From assembly GCA_963738305.1 (NCBI GenBank), contig CAVTVU010000001.1:744001-808000 (forward strand): a stretch of DNA of 64,000 nucleotides, given 5' to 3'. Under the pieces are notes generated by a model. It searched no databases. It was not told where the DNA came from and worked only from the letters and a program-made list of their open reading frames with translations. Below, in pieces: positions 16,526-24,778 of this stretch (the stretch's first letter is position 1; every line of letters begins with the position of its first letter). Both the position numbers and the translations under genes were made by a program. This stretch comes from JBBRHQ01 sp963738305 (lineage in GTDB: Bacteria > Actinomycetota > Thermoleophilia > Solirubrobacterales > 70-9).

Positions 16526-18041
16526 TCAGCTGCTCCCGTCGCGCAGGGCGATGATGCCGCCGATCACGCCGAGGTAGGCGGTGCCGTCCGGGCCGAGCGC
16601 GAGGCCGGCGTAGTTGTTGTTGAAGAGCAGACCCGAGCCGGCGTACTTCTGCCAGGCGGTCTTGCCGTTGGAGAATCGCAGCGCCGCCCAGTAATAGCCC
16701 TCGGAGCCGCTCGGGTCCGGCGGCCGGGTGTAGGTGTAGATCAGGCCGGTCTTGGTCGAGAGCTTCGGCACGACGCGTCGGGGCCCGCAGGTCGTGGTTC
16801 GTCCAGACCTTTTTGCAGCCCCTGCCGTTGCGCTTCACGTCAACGCGGGCAAAGCCGGGCTCGGTGACGGCGCCGGTGTTCGGGCCGAAGGGGTCCTGGT
16901 AGCCATAGTTGTTCTCGACGATCAGCGACCTGCCCGCAGTCAGCAGCGTGTTCTCGGTGGCGCCGGCCTTCTTCGGGAAGACGGGCACCTCGCAGACCTT
17001 GCGCCGCTCGCCGCGGTGCAGGTGCCGGGCGCGCCGGTAGACGACCACGTGCATCGGCTCGGCGTTGTCGGTGATCGCGACGTAGCCATGGCTCATCAGC
17101 GTCGGCGTGGTGCCGCTGCCGGCGTCGACCTGGCTCGGCTTGACGATGCCCGAGTTCTTGTACCCGGCCTTCCAGGCGATCACCGGCCTGCCGTGCCTGC
17201 CGGCGTCGAAGCGGTACATGCGCTTGTCGGTGACGATGTAGACGCCGCGCCTGCCGACTGCGAACGAGTTCTCGATCTCATCGCCCATCGTCTTCACCCT
17301 GATCGTGCGGGTCTTGCGGTCGAGCGTCCCCACCTTGCCGTTCTTCTTAGAGACGAACCAGATCCGGCCCGAGAAGTCAGGCAGGGCGGAGGTGATCCGC
17401 TCGGTGTCCTCGTCGAGAACGCCGGTGAGGTCGTAGTCGCGCTTCTTGACCAGGGTCTGACCGTCGGCCGACTCGCCGAGCACGAAGATGTGGTCGGTCT
17501 TGGTCGGAATCCACATGCGGTCCCTGTTGTCGAGGAAGAAGTAGCCGCCTCCGGTGAAGTTCTGGTAGATGGGGGTATTCGGCGGGTCCGGCGCCTGCGG
17601 GAGGTCGAAGGTGTCGACCGTCGCCAGCGTGGCGGGGTCGATGATTCGTGCCTGAGGAGGCGCCGCCGCCGAGGGGCATACGGAGAGGATCCGGCCGCGG
17701 GTGTCGAAGGTGAGTGAGCCGCACAGCGAGGCGCCCTTCGCGTCGGAGCTGGCGGTCAGGTTCGATCCCAGCGGGCCGGGGATCCGGTAGGCGTCGGTCA
17801 TCCAGGTGTCGTTGTGGATGTTGTTGAACGGGTTGCTCCCCATGAAGGGGTTCTGCGGCGCCCGAGTCGGGGTGACCGGATGAGCCTTTACCGCGCTCCC
17901 CTGGAAATCGGGCAGCGACGGGGGCGGCGGAGCGGATGCGATCGGAGCGGCGCCCGCGGGGGCGGCGGCCGATAGCGCGGAAAGCGCGCCGATCAGCGCG
18001 ATCGCCGCGAAACGAGCAGGGAACCCCTTGATGCCGGTCAT
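16526..18041 (-). CDS. Secreted protein, probable beta-propeller type (one frameshift)
   Basis: About 505 residues. A clear signal peptide (basic MTGIKGFPARFAA, hydrophobic core IALIGALSALSA, then AAPAGAAPIA) is followed by a Pro-rich linker. The mature part has repeated strand-turn units: GSLTFDTRGRILSVCP, YFFLDNRDRMWIPTKT, DFSGRIWFVSKKNGKVGTLD, and LGPDGTAYLGVIGGIIAL. These resemble SMP-30/NHL-like propeller blades, although no named family is certain. The frame changes near 16773, before PKLSTKTGLIYTYTRPPD. A GGAGAGG ribosome-binding site precedes the ATG. It has a strong promoter and is divergent from a TetR-family gene, so that regulator is the likely controller. Confidence 0.65.
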
Positions 18042-18080
18042 CTTTTCCTCTCCTGGCTCCTGAAGTCTTGGCGGCGAGGC

Positions 18081-18112
18081 ATCCTACGAGCCTGTTTACA
18101 CTTTGTCAAGTG
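18081..18112 (-). promoter_or_regulatory. Strong promoter with overlapping TetR-type operator
   Basis: On the minus strand a perfect -35 TTGACA (18104-18109) and a -10 TAGGAT (18081-18086) are separated by 17 bases and face the secreted-protein gene. An inverted repeat CACTT-tgtc-AAGTG (18099-18112) overlaps the -35 box. It lies 28 bases from the divergent TetR start. Confidence 0.65.
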
Positions 18113-18140
18113 GCTTCCGTCGACCGGACATCCGACCGCC

Positions 18141-18741
18141 GTGCCGGCAAGGGCAGCCAGGTCTCGCCGGATGCCCTCGGCCGAGCGGCGCCGACAGCTC
18201 GGGGCGGCCGCCCTCGAGATCGCCGCCCGGCAGGGCTACGCCGGTCTCTCGCTCGACGACGTTGCCGAACGCGCCGGGGTGACGCGCAACCTCCTGTACC
18301 ACTACTTCCCGCGGGGCCGGCTCGACCTCTTCCTGGCCGCGTCCGACCTCGCCGGGCGCGAGCTGACGGAGGGATGGGTGACCGACGAGCGGCTTCCCCT
18401 CGAGTCGCGGCTCGCCGCGAACTTCGGGCGGATGATCGAGCACGCGGCCCAGCCCAGCGACGCATGGCGTCGTTCTCCGCCATTCCCGCATCCCGTCCGA
18501 ACCCGAGATCCAGGAGCTGGCCGAGTCCTACCGGCAGGTGCTGATCGCCAGCATCGCCCTCAATCACTTCGGCACCGCCGATCCTCCGCCGCTGGCCAGG
18601 CTCGCCCTGCGCGCTTTCCTCGCCTACGCCGAGCAGGCACTCGATACCTGGCGCGAGGAGGGTCTCGATCGGGCCGTCGTGCAGGAGCTGCTCGCCCGGA
18701 CCCTGGTGGCGACCGCCGATGCGGCGCGCGAAGCAGCCTGA
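18141..18741 (+). CDS. TetR family transcriptional regulator (one frameshift)
   Basis: About 200 residues. The N-terminal helix-turn-helix is typical of the family: AAALEIAARQGYAGLSLDDV, then AERAGVTRNLLYHYFPRGR, within residues 18-65. The ligand-binding half changes frame near 18470, where DAW is followed in another frame by RIPSEPEIQELAESYRQV. The end at 18741 follows an Ala-rich helix. GTG 18141 is the likely start, but ATG 18171 is possible. It is divergent from the secreted propeller-like gene, and the intervening palindrome suggests it represses that gene and perhaps itself. The ligand is unknown. Confidence 0.8.
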
Positions 18742-18773
18742 GCGGGATGGCGAGACGGCGCGGGGTTTCGGTC

Positions 18774-19190
18774 TCAGATCGTGACGCTGCCGTCCTCGCC
18801 GATCGTCCAGCGCGGATTGTGGGCGACCTCCCACGGGTGGCCGTCGGGATCGGTGAAGACGCCGGAGTAGCCGCCCCAGAATGTCTCGCCGGGCTCACGG
18901 GTGATCTCGGCCCCGGCAGTGCGGGCCTCCTCGATCACCGCGTCGACCTCCGCCGCAGAGCGGACGTTGTGAGCCAGCGTGACCCCGCCCCATCCAGGCG
19001 AGTCCTCGATCCCGCTGTCGGCGGCCAGCGAGGCCCGGCTCCACAGCGCCAGCACCATCCCGCCGGCCTGGAAGAAGGCGACGTCGGCGTCCGGATCGCC
19101 GCTGGCCCTCCAGCCCAGCGACGCGTAGAAGGCACGCGCTCGGGCGAGGTCGGCGACGCCGAGCGTGACCAGGCTGAGCCGGTGCTCCAC
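18774..19190 (-). CDS. VOC family (glyoxalase/bleomycin-resistance fold) protein
   Basis: A complete 138-residue vicinal oxygen chelate protein. It opens with RLSLVTLGVADLARARAFYA, the usual first strand and helix. The second half has VTLAHNVRSAAEVDAVIEEA and a C-terminal GGYSGVFTDPDGHPWEVAHN, the PDGH-x-WE signature of the fold. The usual metal-ligand positions are only partly visible, so the activity cannot be named. It is 18 bases downstream of rplA on the same strand, but unrelated in function; it may be read through from the ribosomal operon. Confidence 0.85.
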   Translation of the reverse strand: MEHRLSLVTLGVADLARARAFYASLGWRASGDPDADVAFFQAGGMVLALWSRASLAADSGIEDSPGWGGVTLAHNVRSAAEVDAVIEEARTAGAEITREPGETFWGGYSGVFTDPDGHPWEVAHNPRWTIGEDGSVTI

Positions 19191-19208
19191 CGGACCGGAG
19201 CGCGATCC

Positions 19209-20017
19209 CTACGCGGGGACCGCTTCTTCCTCGCCGGAGCCCTCGCCGCCCTCGTCGGGCTCCGTGGCCGGAGGCTCGGGGGCGGGCGACTCCGCACCGG
19301 CCTCTGATCCCGCGGCGGCGGCCCGCTCGCCGACCTTGGTCGAGTCGACGCGGATCCCCGGCCCCATCGTCGTGGCCAGGGTGACGGTGATGATGTAGCG
19401 GCCCTTGGCGGCGGCCGGCTTGGCCCGGTTGATCTCCTCGATCACGGCGTTGTAGTTGTCGAGCAGATGCGGAGGCCTCGAAGCTGGCCTTGCCGATTGC
19501 CAGGTGGACCACGGCCTGGCGGTCGGTGCGGTACTCGACCTTGCCCGACTTGGACTCCGAGACTGCCTTCTCGATGTCGTCGGTGACCGTGCCGACCTTC
19601 GGGTTCGGCATCTTGCCCTGGGGCCCGAGGATGCGGCCGAGCTTGCCGACCGTGGGCATCATGTCCGGGGTCGCGATCGCGACGTCGAAGTCGGTCCAGC
19701 CGTCCTCGATCCGCTTGGCGAGGTCGTCGCCCGCCTACGAAGTCCGCTCCGGCCGCCTCGGCGTCACGGGCCTTATCGCCCTGGGCGAAGACGGCGATCG
19801 TCACGTCCTTGCCGAGACCGTGGGGGAGCGCCAGGGTGCCGCGCAGCTGCTCCTCGGCGTGGCGCACGTTGACCCCAAGGCGGACATGCAGCTCGACCGT
19901 CTCGTCGAAGGCCGCGCTCGCGGTCTCCTTGAGCAGAGCCACCGCCTCGGCCGGCGGGTAGGCGCGGTCGCGGTCGATCTTGGCGTACTGCTCGCGGTAG
20001 CGCTTGCCGTGTGCCAT
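19209..20017 (-). CDS. rplA: 50S ribosomal protein L1 (two frameshifts)
   Basis: L1 forms the mobile L1 stalk at the ribosomal E site and can act as a translational repressor of its own operon. It starts at ATG 20017 with a GGAGG site 7 bases upstream, reading AHGKRYREQYAKIDRDRAYP. The frame breaks near 19735 (after EAAGADFVGG) and near 19462. Family sequence resumes as MPTVGKLGRILGPQGKMPNP and then INRAKPAAAKGRYIITVTLA. The C-terminus carries about 35 extra residues rich in Ala, Glu, Pro and Gly beyond the usual end, echoing the acidic tail of L10. About 269 residues after repair. Confidence 0.93.
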
Positions 20018-20446
20018 GCAGCAGCCTCCACGTCGACGCCCATCGAGCGGGCGGTGCCGGCGATGATCTTCGACGCGGCGTCGAGGTCGTTGGCGTTGAG
20101 GTCGGGCATCTTGCGCTCGGCGATCTGGCGCACCTGGTCCATGCTGATCGTGCCGACCTTGTTGATGTGGGGCTCGCCGGAGCCCTTCTCGAGCCCGATC
20201 GCCTCCTTGATCAGCACCGCCGCCGGCGGCGTCTTGGTGATGAAGGTGAAGGAGCGGTCCTCGATAGACGGTGATCTCGACCGGGATGATCGTCCCGCCC
20301 TCGGACTGGGTCTGGGCGTTGAACGCCTTGCAGAACTCCATGATGTTGACCCCGTGCTGGCCCAGCGCGGGGCCGACCGGCGGCGCCGGGTTGGCGGCCC
20401 CCGCCGGGATCTGCAGCTTGATCAGTGTCAGGACCTTCTTCGCCAT
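20018..20446 (-). CDS. rplK: 50S ribosomal protein L11 (frameshifted)
   Basis: L11 is part of the GTPase-associated centre and needed for stringent-response activation. ATG 20446 gives AKKVLTLIKLQIPAGAANPA followed by PPVGPALGQHGVNIMEFCKA, the N-terminal signature. The frame breaks near 20265 (YRG to a Phe/Thr-rich strand) and resumes with KEAIGLEKGSGEPHINKVGT and DLNANDLDAASKIIAGTARS. No stop is found in frame right after SMGVDVE, where the protein should end, so another indel near 20020 is likely; the end is approximate. It directly precedes rplA, the standard pair. Confidence 0.92.
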
Positions 20447-20490
20447 GGCTCTCAGTTGCTCAATCTAGGGGTTTTCGGTTCTTCTGGAAT

Positions 20491-20582
20491 ATCTTGCGGC
20501 GCTTCGCGCCTCACATGCATGTGCCGGCGTGATGTGAGCCGCGCCGGCATGACAGAACCACTTGCGGCGGCTTCGCCCGGCC
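20491..20582. repeat. Dispersed GC-rich palindromic repeat, family 1, copy B
   Basis: Ordered blocks match copy A: CTTGCGGCGCTTCGCGCC, TCACATGC, TGTGCCGGCGTGATGTGAGC, CGCGCCGGCA, GACAGAACCA, CTTGCGGCGGCTTCGCC. It fills the gap between rplK and nusG and ends at the nusG stop. Confidence 0.75.
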
Positions 20583-20584
20583 CA

Positions 20585-21106
20585 TCACACCTTCTTGACC
20601 TGGTCGTAGCCGACTTCGACCGGGGTCTCGCGGCCGAAGATCGAGACCAGGACCTTGAGCTTCGCGGCGTCCTCGTTGATCTCGGCGATCTCGCCGGAGA
20701 AGTCCGAGAGCGGGCCGGAGATCACCTTCACCGACTCGCCGATCGAGAACTGCGCCTGGGTCCGCGGCCGCTCGGCGGTCTCGCGGTGCAGGAGGCGGTC
20801 GACCTCGGGCTTCGAGAGCGGCACCGGCTTGTTGCGCGAGCCGACGAAGCCGGTGACGCCGGGCGTGTTCTTGACCAGCCCCCAGGCGTCGTCGGTCATC
20901 TCCATGTTGACGAGGACGTAGCCGGGCATGGTCCGCTTCTCGGTCTGGACCTTCTGCCCGTCCTTCATCTCGGAGACCTGCTCGGTGGGGACGACGACCT
21001 GGCGCACGTAGCGGTCCTGAGCCATCGTCTGCACCCGGTGCTCGAGGTTGTGCTTGACCTTGTTCTCGTGCCCGGAGTAGGTGTTGATCACGTACCAGCG
21101 ATACAT
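20585..21106 (-). CDS. nusG: Transcription termination/antitermination factor NusG
   Basis: NusG binds the beta' clamp helices and suppresses pausing, and couples transcription to Rho or ribosomes. ATG 21106 gives MYRWYVINTYSGHENKVKHN, the exact N-terminal pattern of the family. The NGN domain holds MPGYVLVNMEMTDDAWGLVK and NTPGVTGFVG. The C-terminal KOW domain holds SIGESVKVISGPLSDFSGEI and VSIFGRETPVEVGYDQV. Intact at 173 residues. A longer open frame to 21568 only continues into secE in a wrong frame. secE lies 17 bases upstream. Confidence 0.97.
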   Translation of the reverse strand: MYRWYVINTYSGHENKVKHNLEHRVQTMAQDRYVRQVVVPTEQVSEMKDGQKVQTEKRTMPGYVLVNMEMTDDAWGLVKNTPGVTGFVGSRNKPVPLSKPEVDRLLHRETAERPRTQAQFSIGESVKVISGPLSDFSGEIAEINEDAAKLKVLVSIFGRETPVEVGYDQVKKV

Positions 21107-21123
21107 GTAGTTGGTTCTCGCTC

Positions 21124-21687
21124 CTAGAGGATTCTCTTGATCAGGAAGTTGAAGACCGCGTCGAGGGCGCCGAGGTAGGCGGCGGCGACGGCGACGAAGA
21201 TGATCGTCACCGCGGTGGCCTGGACGAGGGTCTCGCGGTCGGGCCACTGGACCTTCTTCAGCTCCGCCCAGCAGGAGGCGAGGAAGCCGAAGACGCCGCC
21301 CGCGCTGGCGCTCGGCCGCGGCCTGCTTCTGCTTGCGCGCCAGCGCCTCCTTCTCGCGGCGCTTCTGTCCTCCTTGCGCCGCTTCTCGGCCTCCTTGCGC
21401 TCCTTGGCCTCGGCCCGCCGGGTCGGCGCGCGAGGGCGCGGGCCTGTCCGCGCGCGAGGGCGCGGGCGCCTTGGGGGCGTCGGGGGTCTCCAGCTCGGAC
21501 TCCGGGGCGCCGGCGGCGATCCCGGCCTCGACCGCCTCGATCTCGGCGATGTCGCCGGACTTCGGCACCTGGGTGTCGTGCTGGGCCTCGACCGTCGGCC
21601 TCGGTCGTCGAGGAGCTCCCCGCCTTCGCCTGCTGCGGCCTCGCGGGCGCGCCGCTCGGCCTTGCGCTGTGCGCGCGTCTTCGCCAT
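21124..21687 (-). CDS. secE: Preprotein translocase subunit SecE with long N-terminal extension (frameshifted)
   Basis: SecE stabilises SecY in the plasma membrane. The conserved C-terminal part is clear: GVFGFLASCWAELKKVQWPD, RETLVQATAVTIIFVAVAAA and a final helix ending LIKRIL. Upstream is an extension of about 115 residues that begins at ATG 21687 (AKTRAQRKAERRAREAAAG). It includes an acidic part (SGDIAEIEAVEAGIAAGAPE) in a different frame and then a Lys/Arg/Ala-rich helix. At least two indels lie in this extension (near 21600 and 21310-21430). A duplicated CGCGCGAGGGCGCGGG block encodes tandem APSRAD units. Bacterial SecE can be as short as 60 residues, so this extension is long. Confidence 0.88.
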   Translation of the reverse strand: MAKTRAQRKAERRAREAAAGEGGELLDDRGRRSRPSTTPRCRSPATSPRSRRSRPGSPPAPRSPSWRPPTPPRRPRPRARTGPRPRAPTRRAEAKERKEAEKRRKEDRSAARRRRWRASRSRPRPSASAGGVFGFLASCWAELKKVQWPDRETLVQATAVTIIFVAVAAAYLGALDAVFNFLIKRIL

Positions 21688-21694
21688 CAGCCGC

Positions 21695-21859
21695 CTATCG
21701 GGTTTCCTTGTGCGGGGTGTGGTGCCCGCACCAGCGGCAGTACTTGCGCAGCTCGACCCGGTCCGGCGAGTTGCGGCGGGACTTGTTGGTCTGGTAGTTG
21801 CGCCGCTTGCACTCCTCACAGGCGAGGGTCACAGCGATGCGCACATCTCCGCGGGCCAT
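21695..21859 (-). CDS. rpmG: 50S ribosomal protein L33
   Basis: A 54-residue zinc-binding L33: MARGDVRIAVTLACEECKRR followed by NYQTNKSRRNSPDRVELRKY, with CEEC and CRWC pairs for zinc. ATG 21859 has a GAGGAG ribosome-binding site just upstream. A much longer open frame through this gene is fused to the acyl-CoA dehydrogenase only because no stop intervenes. It is 7 bases upstream of secE, the order found in many actinobacteria. Confidence 0.96.
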   Translation of the reverse strand: MARGDVRIAVTLACEECKRRNYQTNKSRRNSPDRVELRKYCRWCGHHTPHKETR

Positions 21860-21935
21860 TTCTCCTCGAATCGAAGCCGTTACAGAAAGAAAACCCCGGG
21901 CGCGGAGCGCGAGGCGTGCCAAGGATAGCGCCAGA

Positions 21936-22003
21936 TAACTTGCGGCGGCTGCGCCGCCTGACATGCCTCTGCCAGCGTCATGCGAGCCGCGCCGCCAAGC
22001 CGC
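21936..22003. repeat. Dispersed GC-rich palindromic repeat, family 1, copy C
   Basis: Blocks CTTGCGGCGGCTGCGCCGCC, TGACATGC, CTCTGCCAGCGTCATGCGAG and CCGCGCCGCCAAG match copies A and B in order and orientation. The second half (CAGAACCA onward) is missing. It lies in the gap between rpmG and the acyl-CoA dehydrogenase. Confidence 0.7.
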
Positions 22004-22010
22004 CACTCGG

Positions 22011-22062
22011 CGCCGAACGCAAGCTTCCGTGACCAATGGACACGGAACGTGCGGTTCGGCCC
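22011..22062. repeat. Dispersed palindromic repeat, family 2, copy 1
   Basis: CGCAAGCTTCCGTGACC-AATGGACACGGAACGTGCGGTTCGGC. The core TTCCGTG/CACGGAA is an inverted repeat around CCAATGG. A close copy is at 59539-59588. It lies 21 bases beyond the acyl-CoA dehydrogenase stop. Confidence 0.75.
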
Positions 22063-22083
22063 GAGTTCGCGCCCCCGTGGGGC

Positions 22084-23227
22084 CTACAGGCCGAGCGTCT
22101 TGGCGATGATGTTGCGCTGGATCTCCGAGGTGCCGCCGTAGATGGTCGAGACGAGGCTGGTGCGGACGAGGCGCTCCATGTCGTACTCGGACGAGTAGCC
22201 GTAGCCGCCCATCAGCTGCATCCCCTCGAGCGCGACCCGCTTGGCCACCTCGGTCACGTAGAGCTTCACCATCGAGGCCTCCTTGGGCAGCATCCGGCCC
22301 GGGTCCTCGTCGGTCATCGAGGCGACCCAGTAGGTCATCAGCCGGGCTGCCTCGAGCTCGGTGGCCATGTCGGCGAGGCGGTGCTGGAGGGCCTGGAAGG
22401 AGCCGATCGGGCGGTCGAACTGGCGGCGCTCCTTGACGTAGGCGAGGGCGTCGTCGAAGGCGCGCTGGGCGACGCCGAGCATGGTCGCCGCGAGGATCAG
22501 CCGCTCGACGTTGAGGCCCGCCATCAGCTGCATCCAGGCCTGGTCGACCTCGCCGAGCAGCGACGGAGGCCGGGGCCTCGCAGTCGCTGAAGTAGAGGTG
22601 GTTGGTCTCGCGCCCGCCCATCGTGTCGATCGGCTTCACCTCCATCCCCTCGGCGTCGGCGGGGACCCAGATCATCGACAGGCCCTCGTGCTTGTTGGCG
22701 CCCTTGGTGGTGCGGCAGACGACGAGGACGTGGTCGGAGATGTGGGCGTTGGAGCAGAAAACCTTCTGCCCGTTGATCACGAAGCCGCCGTTGACCCGCT
22801 CGGCCGCGGTGGTCAGCGAGCCGACGTCGGAGCCGGCCTCGGGCTCGGTCATCGCGATCGCCTCGACCGAGCCGGCGGCGATCCCGCCGAGGATCTCGGC
22901 CTTCTGCTCCTCGGTGCCGAAGCGCTGGGTGGCGCCGGCGACGATCAGGGTGGTGGCGTAGCCGCCGATCGGCGCCAGCCCGCGCGAGGTCTCCTCCATG
23001 AACAGGCAGGCGTCGAGCATCGACCCGCCGGAGCCGCCGTAGCCCTCGTCGATCGTCACCCCGAGCCAGCCGAGCTCGGCCATCTTCGCGTAGAGGTCGG
23101 CGTTGTGGAGCTCGGTGTGGCCGTTGGTCAGCGCCTCGCGCTGCTCCGGCGTGCCGCACTCACGCTCGCAGAAGTCGCGGATCGCGGCGACGAAGTCCTG
23201 CTGCTCGTCGGTGAGGGTGAAGTCCAC
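22084..23227 (-). CDS. Acyl-CoA dehydrogenase family protein (one frameshift)
   Basis: An FAD-dependent alpha,beta-dehydrogenase of acyl-CoA thioesters, about 381 residues. It opens with MDFTLTDEQQDFVAAIRDFC. The FAD/substrate loop AIAMTEPEAGSDVGSLTTAA is near residue 130, and the middle beta domain has NGQKVFCSNAHISDHVLVV. The frame changes near 22565 and resumes through QFDRPIGSFQALQHRLADMA and QLMGGYGYSSEYDMERLVRT to IYGGTSEIQRNIIAKTLGL. In the motif that holds the catalytic Glu of medium-chain enzymes (YEGT) this protein has YGGT, as many actinobacterial paralogs do, so the base must lie elsewhere or activity may differ. Substrate chain length is unknown. Confidence 0.9.
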
Positions 23228-23239
23228 CGGCCGAAGAGC

Positions 23240-23839
23240 CTATTGGAGGCCGAGACGGGCAGCGCCCCAGGCAAGAAACCGCTCGACCGGGCGACCGAGC
23301 AAATCCGCGAGGCGGTCGATCCGCTCCCGCAGCGAGCGGATCGAAAGGAGGAGCGCGGCGCCGCAGCCCAGCGCCGCTCCAGCCAGCACATCGCTGGGGA
23401 AGTGGACGCCGATGGCCACCCGCCCGATCGCCAGCAGCGCCGCGGCGAGGAGCGCCACGAGCCCCCAGGAGCGATCGCGAATGTAGATCGCCATCGCAAC
23501 AGCGAAGGCCCCGGTTGCGTGGTCGCTCGGGAACCCGGGGTCGGGCGCGTGCCCTGAGAAGAGGTGCACTGCGTTTGGCTCAAGGAGGAACGGCCGGGGG
23601 CGGTCGACGAGCTCGGAGATCAGCTTGGCGACGGCAAGCGCAAGGCCGGCACTGAGAGCCGCCGCGAAGGCCGTCCGCCGCCAGTTCTGGAATCGCCTGC
23701 CGTTGGCGAAGAGAAAGACCAGGAGGAGCGTGGCGGCGAACAACGCCTCGGAGGCGTTGATGTAGAAGAGCAGTGGGTCTTCGACCGAATCATGGTGATA
23801 GAGGAAGTCGTTGAGCGTGTGGAGGATGCTCCATTCCAT
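23240..23839 (-). CDS. PAP2 superfamily phosphatase
   Basis: A complete 199-residue integral membrane phosphatase of the type 2 phosphatidic acid phosphatase family. Active-site motifs are in order: KLISELVDRPRP (K-x6-RP) near residue 80, PSDHATGAF (the PSxH motif) near residue 105, and GRVAIGVHFPSDVLAG (the (S/G)R-x5-H-x3-D motif) near residue 140. Five to six hydrophobic helices surround them. Such proteins dephosphorylate undecaprenyl diphosphate or lipid phosphates on the outer face of the membrane; the exact lipid cannot be told. It is 12 bases after the acyl-CoA dehydrogenase gene's start side on the same strand. Confidence 0.88.
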   Translation of the reverse strand: MEWSILHTLNDFLYHHDSVEDPLLFYINASEALFAATLLLVFLFANGRRFQNWRRTAFAAALSAGLALAVAKLISELVDRPRPFLLEPNAVHLFSGHAPDPGFPSDHATGAFAVAMAIYIRDRSWGLVALLAAALLAIGRVAIGVHFPSDVLAGAALGCGAALLLSIRSLRERIDRLADLLGRPVERFLAWGAARLGLQ

Positions 23840-23887
23840 CGGCCGGCGACTGTAACAAGGAGGATCACAAGCGCCGCTAAATCAGAG

Positions 23888-23960
<73 letters not shown>

Positions 23961-23973
23961 GGAGCCGTCAACT

Positions 23974-24735
23974 CTAGCGGCGGTTCTTCGACCGCGAGGT
24001 GCCCCCGGGTTCGCGCTGCAGCGTCCGGGCCACAGCCTTTTCGGTCTCCTCGGTCATCGCGATCTTGAACACGGCGAGCAGCGACTCGGTGGCCAGCGGG
24101 CGCAGGCGCTCGAGCGCGTCGCGGACCTCGGGCCAGCCCTCTTCGGGGCGCCCCGCCTCCTCGAACGGCTCCCAGACGTTCTTCACGAAGAGGCGGACGA
24201 AGCTGCGCGCCACGCCGCGGGCGTGGCGGTGCATCTCCTCGACCACCTCCAGCGCCGCCTCGGGCCCGATTCCCAGCTCGGCCAGCTCCATCCGAGCGCG
24301 GCGCAGGCGCGGGCTGACCACCTCGTAGCGGCCGCCGCCGAGCGGGCGGAAGAGGCCGAGCCGCTCGGCCCGCGCCAGCAGCTCCGGGTTCGGCTCGGCC
24401 ACGCCCTCCGCCAGCTCCGAGATGTGGACCACCTCGGGTTCCTCGTCCTCGAAAGGCGTCCTCAGGGTGCGGGTGAAGTCGAGCACCGCCTCGCTGGACT
24501 TCCCCACCCCATCGAGCAGCCGCCGGATCGCCTCCAGGTTGAGCCCCTCGGCCTGGAGGTCCCGGATCAGCTCGATCCTCGTCGCATGGCCCTCGTCGTA
24601 GTAGCCGGTGCGGCCCCGGACCTCGGGCGGGGGCAGCAGTCCGCGCGACTGGTGGGCGCGGATGTTGCGCACCGTCATCCCGGTCCGCCGGGCCAGCTCG
24701 TCGATCGTCATCGTGGATTCGGTGACTTCGGTCAC
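23974..24735 (-). CDS. MerR family transcriptional regulator
   Basis: A complete 253-residue regulator. The N-terminal winged helix is clear: MTIDELARRTGMTVRNIRAH, then SRGLLPPPEVRGRTGYYDEG and HATRIELIRDLQAEGLNLEA. The C-terminal 170 residues are much longer than in classical metal-sensing MerR proteins and contain no Cys cluster; they form predicted helices, including ELAELGIGPEAALEVVEEMH. It is more like the long actinobacterial MerR-type regulators that sense lipids or unknown ligands. It is divergent from the membrane protein-monooxygenase pair, with a small palindrome at 24754-24766 between them, and so probably controls them. Confidence 0.85.
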   Translation of the reverse strand: MTEVTESTMTIDELARRTGMTVRNIRAHQSRGLLPPPEVRGRTGYYDEGHATRIELIRDLQAEGLNLEAIRRLLDGVGKSSEAVLDFTRTLRTPFEDEEPEVVHISELAEGVAEPNPELLARAERLGLFRPLGGGRYEVVSPRLRRARMELAELGIGPEAALEVVEEMHRHARGVARSFVRLFVKNVWEPFEEAGRPEEGWPEVRDALERLRPLATESLLAVFKIAMTEETEKAVARTLQREPGGTSRSKNRR

Positions 24736-24753
24736 ACGACGAGGGTAGCCGAC

Positions 24754-24766
24754 CTATGTGCCATAG
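24754..24766. promoter_or_regulatory. Palindromic operator candidate
   Basis: CTATG-tgc-CATAG lies 19 bases downstream of the MerR start and 12 bases before ATG 24779 of the divergent gene. A TAACAAT -10-like element is just downstream. Likely binding site for the adjacent MerR protein. Confidence 0.4.
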
Positions 24767-24778
24767 ATCGGTGTAACA

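Noticed and set aside
20585..21568. Fusion of SecE and NusG
   Set aside because: Only an accidental open frame; NusG starts at 21106 and SecE ends at 21124 in another frame.
21695..23227. Apparent fusion of acyl-CoA dehydrogenase with ribosomal protein L33
   Set aside because: The join passes through an out-of-frame stretch and an intergenic gap holding two repeats. L33 has its own ATG and ribosome-binding site.
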